A stretch of 53,639 bases of DNA from Stenotrophomonas daejeonensis (GTDB taxonomy: Bacteria; Pseudomonadota; Gammaproteobacteria; Xanthomonadales; Xanthomonadaceae): assembly GCF_001431505.1 (NCBI RefSeq), contig NZ_LDJP01000029.1:1-53639 (forward strand). Reading direction: 5' to 3'. The notes under the pieces are model-generated. The model had not been told where the DNA came from. It ran no database searches and was given only the letters and a program-made list of their open reading frames with translations. This document shows positions 1 through 9,984 of this stretch, piece by piece. How positions within the stretch are numbered: the first letter of the stretch is position 1; each line of letters starts with the position of its first letter. The position numbers and the translations under genes are program-made.

Positions 1-61
1 GACGCGAGTCGCGACCGGGGCTTTCCCGAGGAAGCCCGGTCGCGACTCGCGTCGCTCCTAC
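1..61. repeat. Paired REP element, GTAGGAGCGACG type, cut by the window start
   Basis: Two inverted arms related to GTAGGAGCGACGCGAGTCGC flank a short GGGGCTTTCCCGAGGAAGCC-like centre. The right arm ends in CTAC at 58-61, so on the minus strand the element begins GTAG and its TAG is the stop codon of the yeiH-like gene. Related copies lie at 9535-9604, 30301-30373 and 53454-53522. The layout matches the GTAG-ended REP (SMAG-like) elements described in Stenotrophomonas. Confidence 0.85.
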
Positions 62-1113
62 GGGAGGGCGTGGATGGCCAGGTTGATCAGCATCCCGCCA
101 CCCAGCAGCCACGCGAACAGCAGCGCCGCCAGCAGCATCGGCCGCGGGCCGGCGCGGCGCAGGGCCGAGGCCCGCGTGGTCAGGCCCAGCGCCGCCATCG
201 CCATCGCCAGCAGCGCGGTGTCCAGCCCGACCAGCGCTTCGACCAGCGGCGCCGGCAGCAACCGCAGCGAGTTGAACGCGACCATGCCGATGAAGCCGAA
301 GGCAAACCACGGGACGGTGATTGCCGGACGCGGGCCATCGACCGTCTTCCGCCCGCGTGCCAGCAGCAGCGACAGGCCCAGCAGGAAGGGCGCCAGCATC
401 ATCACCCGCACCAGTTTGGCGATCACCGCGGCATCGGCGGCCTGCGGGCCGATCGCCCGGCCGGCGGCCACCACCTGCGCCACTTCGTGCACGGTGGCGC
501 CGGTGAACACGCCGAAGCCGGCCTCGTCCAGCGGCATCCAGCCGGCGCCCACGCCCCACCGGTACAGCAGCGGGTAGGCGAACATCGCCAGCGTGCCGAA
601 CACCACCACGGTGGCCACGGCAACGGCCGCCTGCTCGGCCCGGCCCTTGACCACCGGCGCGGTCGCCATCACCGCGGCGGCCCCGCAGATGGAGCTGCCG
701 GCGCCGATCAGCAGGGCGGTGCCGCGCTCCAGCTTCAGTACGCGGCAGCCCAGCCAGCATGCCAGGGCGAACGTCGAGCACAGCACCAGCGCGTCGACCA
801 GCACGCCGCGGAGGCCGACCTGGGCGACGTCCTGCAGGGTCAGGCGCAGGCCATAGAGGACGATGCCGGCGCGCAGCAGGGTGCCCTTGGCGAAGTCCAC
901 GCCTGCGCTGGCGCGGGAAGAGAGCGCGTCGGGGAAGGCATTGCCGGCGGCGATGCCGAGCGCGATCGCCAGCGTCAGCGTGCCGATGCCATGCGCCTGC
1001 AACGGCGGCAGATTGCCCAGCCAGGCCGACAGCCCGGCGATGGCGGCGGCCAGCAACAGGCCGGGCAGGCGGGGCGATGCGGGGCGGTCCAGCCCTTGTG
1101 TGACAGTGTTCAT
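58..1113 (-). CDS. yeiH: YeiH-family putative sulfate exporter (UPF0324)
   Basis: This 351-residue integral membrane protein has about ten hydrophobic segments and the family-typical segments GAGSSICGAAAVMATAPVVK and TGATVHEVAQVVAAG near the middle. Its length fits the YeiH/UPF0324 family, whose proposed role is export of sulfur oxyanions; the substrate is not well established. It is transcribed away from a LysR-type gene across a 97-bp spacer. That repeats the yeiE-yeiH arrangement of enterobacteria, where the LysR protein YeiE answers to sulfite. The stop codon TAG (58-60) lies inside a REP element, so the last codons abut the repeat. Family assignment is firm; substrate is inference. Confidence 0.85.
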   Translation of the reverse strand: MNTVTQGLDRPASPRLPGLLLAAAIAGLSAWLGNLPPLQAHGIGTLTLAIALGIAAGNAFPDALSSRASAGVDFAKGTLLRAGIVLYGLRLTLQDVAQVGLRGVLVDALVLCSTFALACWLGCRVLKLERGTALLIGAGSSICGAAAVMATAPVVKGRAEQAAVAVATVVVFGTLAMFAYPLLYRWGVGAGWMPLDEAGFGVFTGATVHEVAQVVAAGRAIGPQAADAAVIAKLVRVMMLAPFLLGLSLLLARGRKTVDGPRPAITVPWFAFGFIGMVAFNSLRLLPAPLVEALVGLDTALLAMAMAALGLTTRASALRRAGPRPMLLAALLFAWLLGGGMLINLAIHALP

Positions 1114-1155
1114 GACGACGGGTAATCAGAAGGTGGCCCATGCTGATCCCGGTTG

Positions 1156-1208
1156 TTTTATTGGTAAAACGGATAATATTTCTGCATTCAATCTGTTTAA
1201 TGGGTAAA
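1156..1208. promoter_or_regulatory. AT-rich divergent control region with two T/A palindromes
   Basis: The spacer between the transporter and the LysR gene is strikingly AT-rich for this DNA. It holds TTTTATTGGTAAAA at 1156-1169 (5-bp arms) and TTTAATGGGTAAA at 1196-1208 (4-bp arms), about 40 bp apart. Both fit the loose T-N11-A form of LysR binding sites. The second ends two bases before the GTG start at 1211, which suggests autorepression. Binding is inferred from position and symmetry. Confidence 0.5.
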
Positions 1209-1210
1209 TC

Positions 1211-2110
1211 GTGTACCTGTCGCTGCGCCAATTGCAGATCTTCTCGGCCATTGCCGAGGCAGGCACCACCACCGCGGCCGGCGAGGCCATCGGCCTGTCG
1301 CAATCGGCGGTAAGCGCCGCGCTGAGCGAACTGGAAAACCTGCTGGGGCTGGCACTGTTCGACCGCATCGGCCGCCGGCTGGTGCTCAACGGCCACGGGC
1401 AGGCGCTGCTGCCGGAGGCGCGCACGCTGCTGGCCGGCATGGTCGACATCGAGCGCCGTTTCCGCACCACCGATGAACTGCGCGCGCCGGTGCATTGGCG
1501 GGTGGGGGCCAGCACCACCATCGGCAACTACCTGATGCCGGCGCGCATCGCCGGCTTGCAGCAGCGCAACGGGCAGGCCCACGTTGATCTGGTGATCGGC
1601 AACACCCGCGAGGTGGTGGCCGCGGTGCAGCGGCTGGAGGTGGACATCGGCCTGATCGAAGGCCCGTGCCATGCGCCGGGGCTGGACGTGGCGGCATGGC
1701 AGCAGGACGAATTGCTGGTCGTGTTCGGCGAGGGTCACCGGCATGCGGCCGAACTGCGCGCCGGTGTCGACATGGCGCAGCTGCAACGGGCGTGCTGGCT
1801 GCTGCGCGAACCCGGTTCCGGCACCCGCGAGGCCGCCGAGCAGGCCTTGCTGCCGCACCTGCACGGCTTTGCCGAGGTGCTGCAACTGGGCGGCACCGAG
1901 GCGATCAAGCAGGGCGCGGTGGCCGGGCTGGGGCTGGCCTGCCTGTCGCGGCATGCGGTGGCCGACCTCGTCGCGCTCGGCAGGCTGCAGGTGCTGGCCA
2001 CGCCCTTGCCGCCGCTGCGGCGCCAGCTGTGGGTGGTGCGCCACCCCGGCAAGCGCGTGCCGGTCAGCCTGCGGCAGTTGCTGGCATTGCGGCCGGACGT
2101 CCTTGCGTAG
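1211..2110 (+). CDS. LysR-family transcriptional regulator, YeiE-like by position
   Basis: This 299-residue protein has an N-terminal winged helix-turn-helix (about residues 1-60, including the segment TTTAAGEAIGLSQSAVSAAL) followed by a periplasmic-binding-like effector domain. Length and order are typical of LysR regulators. The start is GTG at 1211; no ATG in frame keeps the whole HTH. Its place opposite a yeiH-type gene suggests that it controls that transporter, as LysR proteins often do with a divergent neighbour. The stop TAG (2108-2110) is part of a REP-like repeat. Ligand unknown; sulfite is possible by analogy with YeiE. Confidence 0.88.
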   Translation: MYLSLRQLQIFSAIAEAGTTTAAGEAIGLSQSAVSAALSELENLLGLALFDRIGRRLVLNGHGQALLPEARTLLAGMVDIERRFRTTDELRAPVHWRVGASTTIGNYLMPARIAGLQQRNGQAHVDLVIGNTREVVAAVQRLEVDIGLIEGPCHAPGLDVAAWQQDELLVVFGEGHRHAAELRAGVDMAQLQRACWLLREPGSGTREAAEQALLPHLHGFAEVLQLGGTEAIKQGAVAGLGLACLSRHAVADLVALGRLQVLATPLPPLRRQLWVVRHPGKRVPVSLRQLLALRPDVLA

Positions 2111-2180
2111 GCCGGGGCAGCGTCCCCGGCGCTTCATGCATTCCGTGGCAAGCCCCGTCGGGGACGTGACCCCGACCTGC
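2107..2180. repeat. REP-like inverted pair, GTAGGCCGGGGC type
   Basis: The left arm starts GTAGGCCGGGGCAGCGTCCC at 2107 and the right arm ends in ...GTGACCCCGACCTGC at 2180. The arms are each internally palindromic and face each other. The first TAG is the stop codon of the LysR gene. A related element lies at 16743-16806. Confidence 0.7.
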
Positions 2181-2202
2181 GCGCAGCCCGTACAATGCGC
2201 GG

Positions 2203-4080
<1,878 letters not shown>

Positions 4081-4091
4081 AAGCTACGGCA

Positions 4092-4161
4092 GTAGCTGCG
4101 GGGCTTGCCCCGCAGGGGCTTTGCCGTGACAACGCGCGTACGGGGCAAGCCCCGTACCTAC
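4092..4161. repeat. Paired REP element, GTAGGTGCGGGGCTTGCCCCGC type
   Basis: The left arm GTAGCTGCGGGGCTTGCCCC begins at 4092 and the inverted right arm ends in CTAC at 4158-4161. Read on the minus strand the right arm gives GTAG, and its TAG is the stop codon of the barstar-like gene. Related copies: 19583-19652, 36589-36657, 40795-40864 and 44040-44110. Confidence 0.85.
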
Positions 4162-4586
4162 GCTTCCATCATGTCGTCGGGCAATTCCAGGAAGGCCCAG
4201 AACGGCACACCGTCTTCGGCCCAGTTGGCTGTCGCTTCGGCCAATACGTCCAGCAGCATGTCGAAATCGCCACGGTTGCCCCGGCGCAGGTCCCCGGCCT
4301 CACCGAACAGCAGCGCATAGCCGTTGGCCGGCAACCACGACAGGTCGCGCAGCGCGTCGGACAGCGCATCCCAGTTGCGGCCGAGGCCGGCCGGGAAGTC
4401 CAGCTGGGTGGCGATGCGCAGCAGCAGGGTGCGCTTGTCGGTGCAGGCTTCAAGATCGACGCGCAACACCTTCAGGCCGGCATCGCGGGCGGCCGCGGCC
4501 AGCCCGCCGAGGTCGCCGTGGCCCACCGCATAGACGCCGGCCTGCGCCGCGTCTTCCAGCCCCATGTCGAAACCGCTGTCACTCAT
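4158..4586 (-). CDS. Barstar-like ribonuclease inhibitor
   Basis: This 142-residue acidic protein has a barstar fold in its C-terminal 100 residues. The segment RNWDALSDALRDL (residues 70-82) matches the barstar helix whose two acidic residues plug the RNase active site; here they are Asp73 and Asp77. The first 20-25 residues extend beyond classical barstar (about 90 residues). The ATG at 4586 overlaps the end of the upstream RNase gene by 8 bases (ATGAGTGA), so the two are probably translationally coupled and the inhibitor is made with the enzyme. The stop codon lies in a REP element. Role: cytoplasmic protection from the paired RNase. Confidence 0.88.
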   Translation of the reverse strand: MSDSGFDMGLEDAAQAGVYAVGHGDLGGLAAAARDAGLKVLRVDLEACTDKRTLLLRIATQLDFPAGLGRNWDALSDALRDLSWLPANGYALLFGEAGDLRRGNRGDFDMLLDVLAEATANWAEDGVPFWAFLELPDDMMEA

Positions 4587-5040
4587 GGCGCTCTCCGTTG
4601 GCCGGCACGTGGAAGCTGCGGAAGCTCTCGTAGTGGTCGTCGGTGTAGTACCAGGCGTCGGGCGGGTCGCCGCCGGTGACGATGCGGCGTGCGCCGCGGT
4701 GCGAAAGGCCGGGCGTGTCCACGGTGTATTCGCGGTAATGGCCGCGCGGGCGCTGCGGCAGGCGCTGCTCGCGGTTACCGAATACGCTGCCATCCTGCCG
4801 GTGCGGGAACGGACCGCCGCGCTGGATCAGGGCGATGGTGTCGCGTGCTTCGCGCGGCAGGAAGGCCGGCAGCGCATCACCTGCGGGAGCCGCCGCCGGC
4901 GCCTGTTCGACCTGCGCTGCGGCGCCGGCGTCCAGCGCGGGGGCGAACTGTGGCGTGGCCGGGCGTTGCAGTTCGCGCATGCCCCACAGGCCTGCCACGA
5001 GCAGGAACAGGGCGACGAACAGGAGCAGGGGCTTGCGCAT
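4579..5040 (-). CDS. Barnase-like guanyl-specific ribonuclease, exported or membrane-anchored
   Basis: The 153-residue product has an N-terminal hydrophobic segment (residues 4-20) that acts as signal peptide or anchor, an Ala/Pro-rich linker to about residue 58, then an N1/T1-type RNase domain. Candidate catalytic residues align with barnase: Glu104 in YREYTV, Arg115 and Arg119 in SHRGARRIV, and His136 in TDDHYESF (Glu73, Arg83, Arg87 and His102 of barnase). Key residues are all present, so activity is expected. It is encoded just upstream of, and overlapping, its barstar-like partner. Secreted RNases of this kind scavenge nucleotides or act as toxins; which applies here cannot be told. Confidence 0.88.
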   Translation of the reverse strand: MRKPLLLFVALFLLVAGLWGMRELQRPATPQFAPALDAGAAAQVEQAPAAAPAGDALPAFLPREARDTIALIQRGGPFPHRQDGSVFGNREQRLPQRPRGHYREYTVDTPGLSHRGARRIVTGGDPPDAWYYTDDHYESFRSFHVPANGERHE

Positions 5041-5273
5041 GGCGATGGAACTTGCGGGGGATGCCGGATTATCGCGCCTGCGCGCGGCGATGTTTGAACG
5101 ACGGGTTCACGGCAGGGTTCACGCTGGAATAACAACGACGCGAAGCCACGGCCCGATGGGTTCGCGGGACAGTGTTTTTCCCGCCATCGCCCTTGGTATG
5201 TGGAGGCTTCGTCCCTACCATTGGAGGTGCAACGCCCGGCCGTCGCCGGACGAAAACCCCCAGGAGATTCCTC

Positions 5274-5885
5274 ATGGCCTACACCCTGCCCAAGCTGCCC
5301 TACGCGTACGACGCCCTCGAACCGCACATCGACGCGGCCACGATGGAAATCCATCACTCCAAGCACCACCAGACCTACATCAACAACGTCAACGCCGCGC
5401 TGGAAGGCACCGAGTACGCCGACCTGCCGGTCGAGGAACTGGTGAAGAAGACCAAGTCGCTGCCGGAGAACCTGCAGGGCCCGGTGCGCAACAACGGTGG
5501 CGGCCATGCCAACCACAGCCTGTTCTGGACGGTGATGTCGCCCAACGGCGGCGGTGCGCCGGTCGGCGAGGTGGCCAAGGCCATCGACGCGCAGCTGGGC
5601 GGTTTCGACAAGTTCAAGGAAGCCTTCACCAAGGCCGCGCTGACCCGCTTCGGCTCGGGCTGGGCGTGGCTGAGCGTGACCCCGGACAAGAAGGTGGTCG
5701 TGGAATCCTCGGCCAACCAGGACAGCCCGCTGATGGACGGCAACACCCCGATCCTGGCGCTGGACGTGTGGGAACACGCCTACTACCTGAAGTACCAGAA
5801 CCGCCGCCCGGAATACATCGGCGCGTTCTTCAACGTGGTCGACTGGAACGAGGTCGAGCGCCGCTACCAGGAAGCCATCGCCTGA
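5274..5885 (+). CDS. sodA: Superoxide dismutase, Mn type
   Basis: This 203-residue cytoplasmic enzyme converts superoxide to peroxide and oxygen. Metal ligands are seen in [22 protein letters not shown] and LDVWEHAYY. The segment NNGGGHANH and the Gln in SANQDSPL (position of Gln146 in Mn enzymes) favour manganese over iron. The ATG at 5274 is preceded by AGGAG (5262-5266) at good spacing; an in-frame upstream ATG at 5172 has no Shine-Dalgarno and would add 34 unrelated residues. It stands alone and is followed by a strong hairpin. Confidence 0.95.
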   Translation: MAYTLPKLPYAYDALEPHIDAATMEIHHSKHHQTYINNVNAALEGTEYADLPVEELVKKTKSLPENLQGPVRNNGGGHANHSLFWTVMSPNGGGAPVGEVAKAIDAQLGGFDKFKEAFTKAALTRFGSGWAWLSVTPDKKVVVESSANQDSPLMDGNTPILALDVWEHAYYLKYQNRRPEYIGAFFNVVDWNEVERRYQEAIA

Positions 5886-5930
5886 CCGTGCGGCCCCGCC
5901 ATGCGGGGCTTGCCGGAGGTGGCTGCAGAC

Positions 5931-5958
5931 AACGGCCGGGCATCGTCGCCCGGCCGTT
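5931..5958 (+). terminator. Hairpin after sodA
   Basis: AACGGCCGGGC (5931-5941) pairs perfectly with GCCCGGCCGTT (5948-5958) around a 6-base loop, 46 bases after the sodA stop. The T-run is short (GTTTCC follows), so termination strength is uncertain. Confidence 0.6.
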
Positions 5959-6014
5959 GCCGTTTCCGGAATCCGTTGCGCGTGCTCCCGACGGTATCGC
6001 TCCGACGGTATCGC

Positions 6015-7163
6015 TCAGTCGCGGCGGCAACCGACGCCGCTGCACTGGAGCGTGTTGAAGTCGTAGACGGTGGAATGGCCGGGCGTCCCGGTGGGGTTGG
6101 GCACCCCCTTCGGGACATAGAACGTGGCTGAATTGGCGCCGTACAGGCCGGCGGGGAAACGGAACGGCTTGAGCACCACGTAGCCATTGTGCGGCAGGCC
6201 GCGCTGCGCGGGTGGTGCGCCACCGGCGATGGGCGGGATGTCCTGCTGCGCGCGTTGCGCGGCCATGCCCGTGTTCCATGCCTGCACGTCGGCCAGCGTG
6301 GCCGGACGCAGCACGCCTTGGGCTACCGCATGCTGCAACGCCGCCGGGCCGGCCAGCTGCGAATCGGGCAGGCGGAAGCTCTCCACGCCCGGCGCGTCGC
6401 GGCGGGTCTGCAACTGCGTACCCGGGGACAGTGCATCGCCCACCACCACCTTGCCGTCGCGGGCGGGATGGAGCATGTCCACCGGCTGCCCGAACAGGCG
6501 CCGTGCCATCGGGTTGAGCCGCTCGGCCCGCTCCGGGCTCACGTAGTTGGAACCACAGCTGCCGCGATTGTCGTAGGTGCTGACCAGCACCGGTACCGTC
6601 GCCGGCAGGCCGGTGACCACCTGCTTGTGATACCCGCTGACGAACACCGCTACCAGCGTGGTGCCCTGGCTCCAGCCGATGCTCCATACCGTCGGCTCGT
6701 AGGCGCCGAGCATCAGGATCACGGGGGCCTGCGGCTGGTTGACCGCCACCTCCATCAGCGTGGCCTCGTGGCCGCTGTCGTCGATCTGGAAGGCCAGCTT
6801 GCGGCCGGAATACGCGCCGGCGGCATAGACCTTGGTGCCGTGGGGAATGGCCAGCCCGTCGAAACCGCAGGCATCGAGTGGCGCTGGCGCCGGATGCGCA
6901 GAGAACGCGAAGGGCCGGGTATCGCCGGCGGCTTCCGCCGGGCTTGCCGGTGGCTGGTAACTACCGTCGGCGGTCATCGACAGCGGCGTGGCGGCATCCT
7001 CGGCAACGGGGGCCTCCGCGGGCGGCGCGATGGCCGCAGTGCCACCCCGTGCCCCGGCATCGGCCGGCACCGCGGCGGCAGCATCGGTGGATGCCCCGGA
7101 AGGCGGCTTGCAGCCGGACAGGCACAGGACGAGAAGCGACAGCAGCGGCAGCAGGCGAGGCAT
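6015..7163 (-). CDS. Lipoprotein of unknown function
   Basis: This 382-residue protein has a lipoprotein signal peptide; the lipobox LSGC puts the lipidated Cys at residue 18 if translation starts at 7163. A longer reading from 7220 would put 19 non-signal residues before it and is less likely. After the Cys comes a low-complexity Ala/Pro/Asp-rich stretch to about residue 85, then a globular domain with segments such as ILMLGAYEPTVWSIGWSQGT and VSTYDNRGSCGSNY. I do not recognise the family. It is divergent from the POT transporter gene. Likely attached to the outer or inner membrane on the periplasmic side. Confidence 0.75.
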   Translation of the reverse strand: MPRLLPLLSLLVLCLSGCKPPSGASTDAAAAVPADAGARGGTAAIAPPAEAPVAEDAATPLSMTADGSYQPPASPAEAAGDTRPFAFSAHPAPAPLDACGFDGLAIPHGTKVYAAGAYSGRKLAFQIDDSGHEATLMEVAVNQPQAPVILMLGAYEPTVWSIGWSQGTTLVAVFVSGYHKQVVTGLPATVPVLVSTYDNRGSCGSNYVSPERAERLNPMARRLFGQPVDMLHPARDGKVVVGDALSPGTQLQTRRDAPGVESFRLPDSQLAGPAALQHAVAQGVLRPATLADVQAWNTGMAAQRAQQDIPPIAGGAPPAQRGLPHNGYVVLKPFRFPAGLYGANSATFYVPKGVPNPTGTPGHSTVYDFNTLQCSGVGCRRD

Positions 7164-7321
7164 CCGTGCGACTCCGGAGGGGCGTGGCGCGACTGTAGCC
7201 GAGCCGTGGCCGGCGGCCAATGCGCGCCCGCCGCGGCCATTGCAATGGGCGCTTCGACAGGGGCGGCGACCCGGCCCGATGCGTTAGGCTTGCACCCTTT
7301 GCACGACAGGATCGCCAGCAG

Positions 7322-8890
7322 ATGACGAACACCGCCGGGGCCGCGAGCGCCACTCCCAGGGCACGGATGCCACGCCAGATTCCCTTCATCATCGGCAACG
7401 AGGCCTGCGAGCGCTTCAGCTTCTACGGGATGCGCAACATCCTGGTGCAGTTCCTGATCACCTCGCTGCTGCTGCAGGAAGTCACCGCCGAAGGCCGTGC
7501 CGGCGAGGCCAAGGACATCATGCACAGCTTCATGATCGGCGTGTATTTCTTCCCGCTGCTCGGCGGCTGGCTGGCCGACCGCTTCTTCGGCAAGTACCGC
7601 ACGATCCTGTGGTTCAGCCTGGTCTACTGCGCCGGCCATGCCTGCCTGGCGCTGTTCGAGGACAGCCGCCAGGGCTTCTTCCTCGGCCTCGGCCTGATCG
7701 CGCTGGGCGCCGGCGGCATCAAGCCACTGGTGGCCTCGTTCATGGGCGACCAGTTCGACCAGTCGAACAAGCACCTGGCCAAGATCGTGTTCGACGCGTT
7801 CTACTGGATCATCAACTTCGGCTCGCTGTTCGCCTCGCTGCTGATCCCGCTGGCGTTGAAGAACCTCGGCCCGCAGTGGGCGTTCGGCATCCCCGGCATC
7901 CTGATGTTCGTGGCCACCTTCGTGTTCTGGCTGGGCCGCAGGCGCTACGTGCTGGTGCCGCTGCCGCCGAAGGACCCGCATTCGTTCGCCAACGTGGTGC
8001 GCACCGCGCTGCTGGCGCGCGCGCCGGGGCAGGGGCGCGCCGGCCTGGTGATCGCCGTGGCCGGCGTGGTCGCGGCACTGGCCTCGCTGCTGCTGGTGCC
8101 GTCGCTGGGCATCGTGATCTGCCTGTGCATCGCGCTGGTGCTGGTGCTGGCCGGCATCGGCGGCGGCACCATGCTGCAGCTCGACCGCGCCCGCGGCGTG
8201 CACCCGGAAGCGTCGGTGGAAGGCGTGCGCTCGGTGCTCAAGGTGCTGGTGATCTTCGCCTTGACCACGCCGTTCTTCTCGCTGTTCGACCAGAAGGCCT
8301 CGACCTGGGTGCTGCAGGGCCAGCAGATGACCATGCCGGCGTGGTTCACCGCCTCGCAGATGCAGGCACTGAACCCGCTGCTGGTGATGCTGCTGATCCC
8401 GTTCAACAACCTGGTGCTGTACCCGGCGCTGCGCAGGCTGGGCTGGGAGCCCACGGCGCTGCGGCGCATGACCGCCGGCATCGCCTTCAGCGGCCTGGCG
8501 TGGATCGTGGTCGGTGGCATCCAGGTGGTGATGGACGGCGGCAATGCCATGTCGATCTTCTGGCAGATGCTGCCGTATGCGCTGCTGACCTTCGGCGAGG
8601 TGCTGGTGTCGGCCACCGGGCTGGAGTTCGCCTACAGCCAGGCGCCGGCGTCGATGAAGGGCGTGGTGATGAGCTTCTGGAACCTGACCACCACCATCGG
8701 CAACCTGTGGGTGCTGCTGTCCAACGCGGCGGTGCGCAACCACGCGGTGACCGACCGCATCGCCAGCACCGGGCTCAGCGAGGCCGCGTTCCTGATGTTC
8801 TTCTTCGCCGGCTTCGCCTTCGTCGCGGCGCTGGCATTCGGCCTGTACGCGCGGCGCTACCGGATGGTGGACAACTACCGCGCCGCCTGA
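7322..8890 (+). CDS. POT/PTR2-family proton-coupled peptide transporter
   Basis: This 522-residue integral membrane protein has about 14 hydrophobic segments. Family motifs are present: NEACERFSFYGMRNIL near the N-terminus (the ExxERFxYYG motif) and GGWLADRFFGKYRTI in the following loop, plus EFAYSQAPASMKG late in the chain. These proteins take up di- and tripeptides with protons. The ATG at 7322 is chosen because it leaves a short cytoplasmic tail before the first motif; the reading frame is open back to 7220 without family sequence. The rhomboid gene starts 11 bases after the stop and is probably co-transcribed. Confidence 0.92.
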   Translation: MTNTAGAASATPRARMPRQIPFIIGNEACERFSFYGMRNILVQFLITSLLLQEVTAEGRAGEAKDIMHSFMIGVYFFPLLGGWLADRFFGKYRTILWFSLVYCAGHACLALFEDSRQGFFLGLGLIALGAGGIKPLVASFMGDQFDQSNKHLAKIVFDAFYWIINFGSLFASLLIPLALKNLGPQWAFGIPGILMFVATFVFWLGRRRYVLVPLPPKDPHSFANVVRTALLARAPGQGRAGLVIAVAGVVAALASLLLVPSLGIVICLCIALVLVLAGIGGGTMLQLDRARGVHPEASVEGVRSVLKVLVIFALTTPFFSLFDQKASTWVLQGQQMTMPAWFTASQMQALNPLLVMLLIPFNNLVLYPALRRLGWEPTALRRMTAGIAFSGLAWIVVGGIQVVMDGGNAMSIFWQMLPYALLTFGEVLVSATGLEFAYSQAPASMKGVVMSFWNLTTTIGNLWVLLSNAAVRNHAVTDRIASTGLSEAAFLMFFFAGFAFVAALAFGLYARRYRMVDNYRAA

Positions 8891-8901
8891 GAATCCATGC
8901 C

Positions 8902-9519
8902 ATGACCCCCATCAACCTGCTGCTGGTCGCCCTCACCGTCATCGTCTCGTGGGTGGCGTTCAACAACCGCAAGCTGGCCGACCGGCTGGTGCTGTGGCCG
9001 CCGGCCATCGACCGCCACCGCCAGTACGACCGGCTGCTGACCTACGGCTTCATCCACGCCGACATCGGCCACCTGGCCTTCAACATGATCACGCTGTTCT
9101 TTTTCGGCGGGCGCATCGAAGCGGAGATGATGCGGCAGACCGGCAGCTTCCTGACCTATCCGCTGTTCTACCTGGCGGCGTTGGCGGTCTCGATCCTGCC
9201 CAGCTACCTGAAGAACCAGAAGAACCCCAACTACCTGAGCCTGGGCGCGTCGGGCGCGGTGTCGGCGGTGCTGTTCGCCTTCATCCTGCTGTCGCCGTGG
9301 ACGATCATCCTGGTGATGTTCATTCCCGCGCCGGCGATCCTCTACGCCGTGTTCTACGTCGGCTACAGCATCTGGATGGACCGGAAGGGCAGCGACAACG
9401 TCAACCACAGCGCACACCTGGCCGGTGCCGCGTTCGGCGTGATGTTCATGCTGTTCATGGAGCCGCAGGTGCTGCAGACCTTCCTCGAACAGGTGATGCA
9501 CCCGCGCTTCGGGCGCTGA
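8902..9519 (+). CDS. Rhomboid-family intramembrane serine protease
   Basis: This 205-residue membrane protein has about six transmembrane segments. The catalytic Ser is Ser117 in LGASGAVSA and the partner His is His172 in NHSAHLAGA. The HADIGHLAFNM segment (residues 52-62) supplies the conserved His and Asn of the rhomboid active site. These enzymes cut other membrane proteins inside the bilayer. A loop of polar Lys/Asn residues (LKNQKNPNYL) precedes the catalytic Ser. The gene follows the peptide transporter by 11 bases, an association with no evident functional link. The start ATG at 8902 is the second of two nearby ATGs. Confidence 0.9.
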   Translation: MTPINLLLVALTVIVSWVAFNNRKLADRLVLWPPAIDRHRQYDRLLTYGFIHADIGHLAFNMITLFFFGGRIEAEMMRQTGSFLTYPLFYLAALAVSILPSYLKNQKNPNYLSLGASGAVSAVLFAFILLSPWTIILVMFIPAPAILYAVFYVGYSIWMDRKGSDNVNHSAHLAGAAFGVMFMLFMEPQVLQTFLEQVMHPRFGR

Positions 9520-9534
9520 GGCGAATGCCGCTTT

Positions 9535-9604
9535 TGCAGGAGCGACGTAAGTCGCGACCGGCATTGCCGGGAAAGCTCCGATCGCGACTCACGTCGCTCC
9601 TGCA
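9535..9604. repeat. Paired REP element, GTAGGAGCGACG type (TGCAG variant)
   Basis: Inverted arms TGCAGGAGCGACGTAAGTCG and its near complement face each other, ending at 9604. Here the usual GTAG end is GCAG. It lies between the rhomboid stop and a small minus-strand gene and overlaps neither. Confidence 0.85.
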
Positions 9605-9619
9605 GGTGCCCCCCGCGTT

Positions 9620-9784
9620 TCAGGCCGCGTAGGCGGCCAGCAGCCGCGCGTGCACTTCCTGCTCGATCTTCTCGAACTCGCAACTGTCGATGTCGCCGGC
9701 GACGGCGAGCTGGAACAGGCCTTCCAGCAGCAGGGCATCGTGGTCGTCGGGCGGGCAGGGCAGTGCGTGGAATGGGGCGGGCAT
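9620..9784 (-). CDS. Small conserved-looking protein, 54 residues
   Basis: A short open frame reads MPAPFHALPCPPDDHDALLL at its start and ends LLAAYAA, with an acidic, helical-looking middle (LFQLAVAGDIDSCEFEKIEQ). The frame is closed 10 codons upstream of the ATG. Composition is protein-like (balanced charges, little Arg/Pro excess), unlike the overlapping frames, which are Arg/Ser/Pro-rich. No strong Shine-Dalgarno is seen. I do not recognise a family; two Cys residues give no clear motif. Confidence 0.55.
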   Translation of the reverse strand: MPAPFHALPCPPDDHDALLLEGLFQLAVAGDIDSCEFEKIEQEVHARLLAAYAA

Positions 9785-9984
9785 GCGGGAAAACCAGTGG
9801 TACGCAGTGCCTGTTCAGGCAAGAGCCATGCCATCTGCATTGGCCCGGGCCATCGTGATCCGGCTGCTCGGGCCGGTCAGAAAGTGACGCAGGGCGGCGC
9901 GCGTTGCCGCCCGTTCGCGTCAGGGTTTCACGCCGTGCCGGTGCCGGCGCCGCACAATCCACGTTCCATACCGGGGAATCTGCC

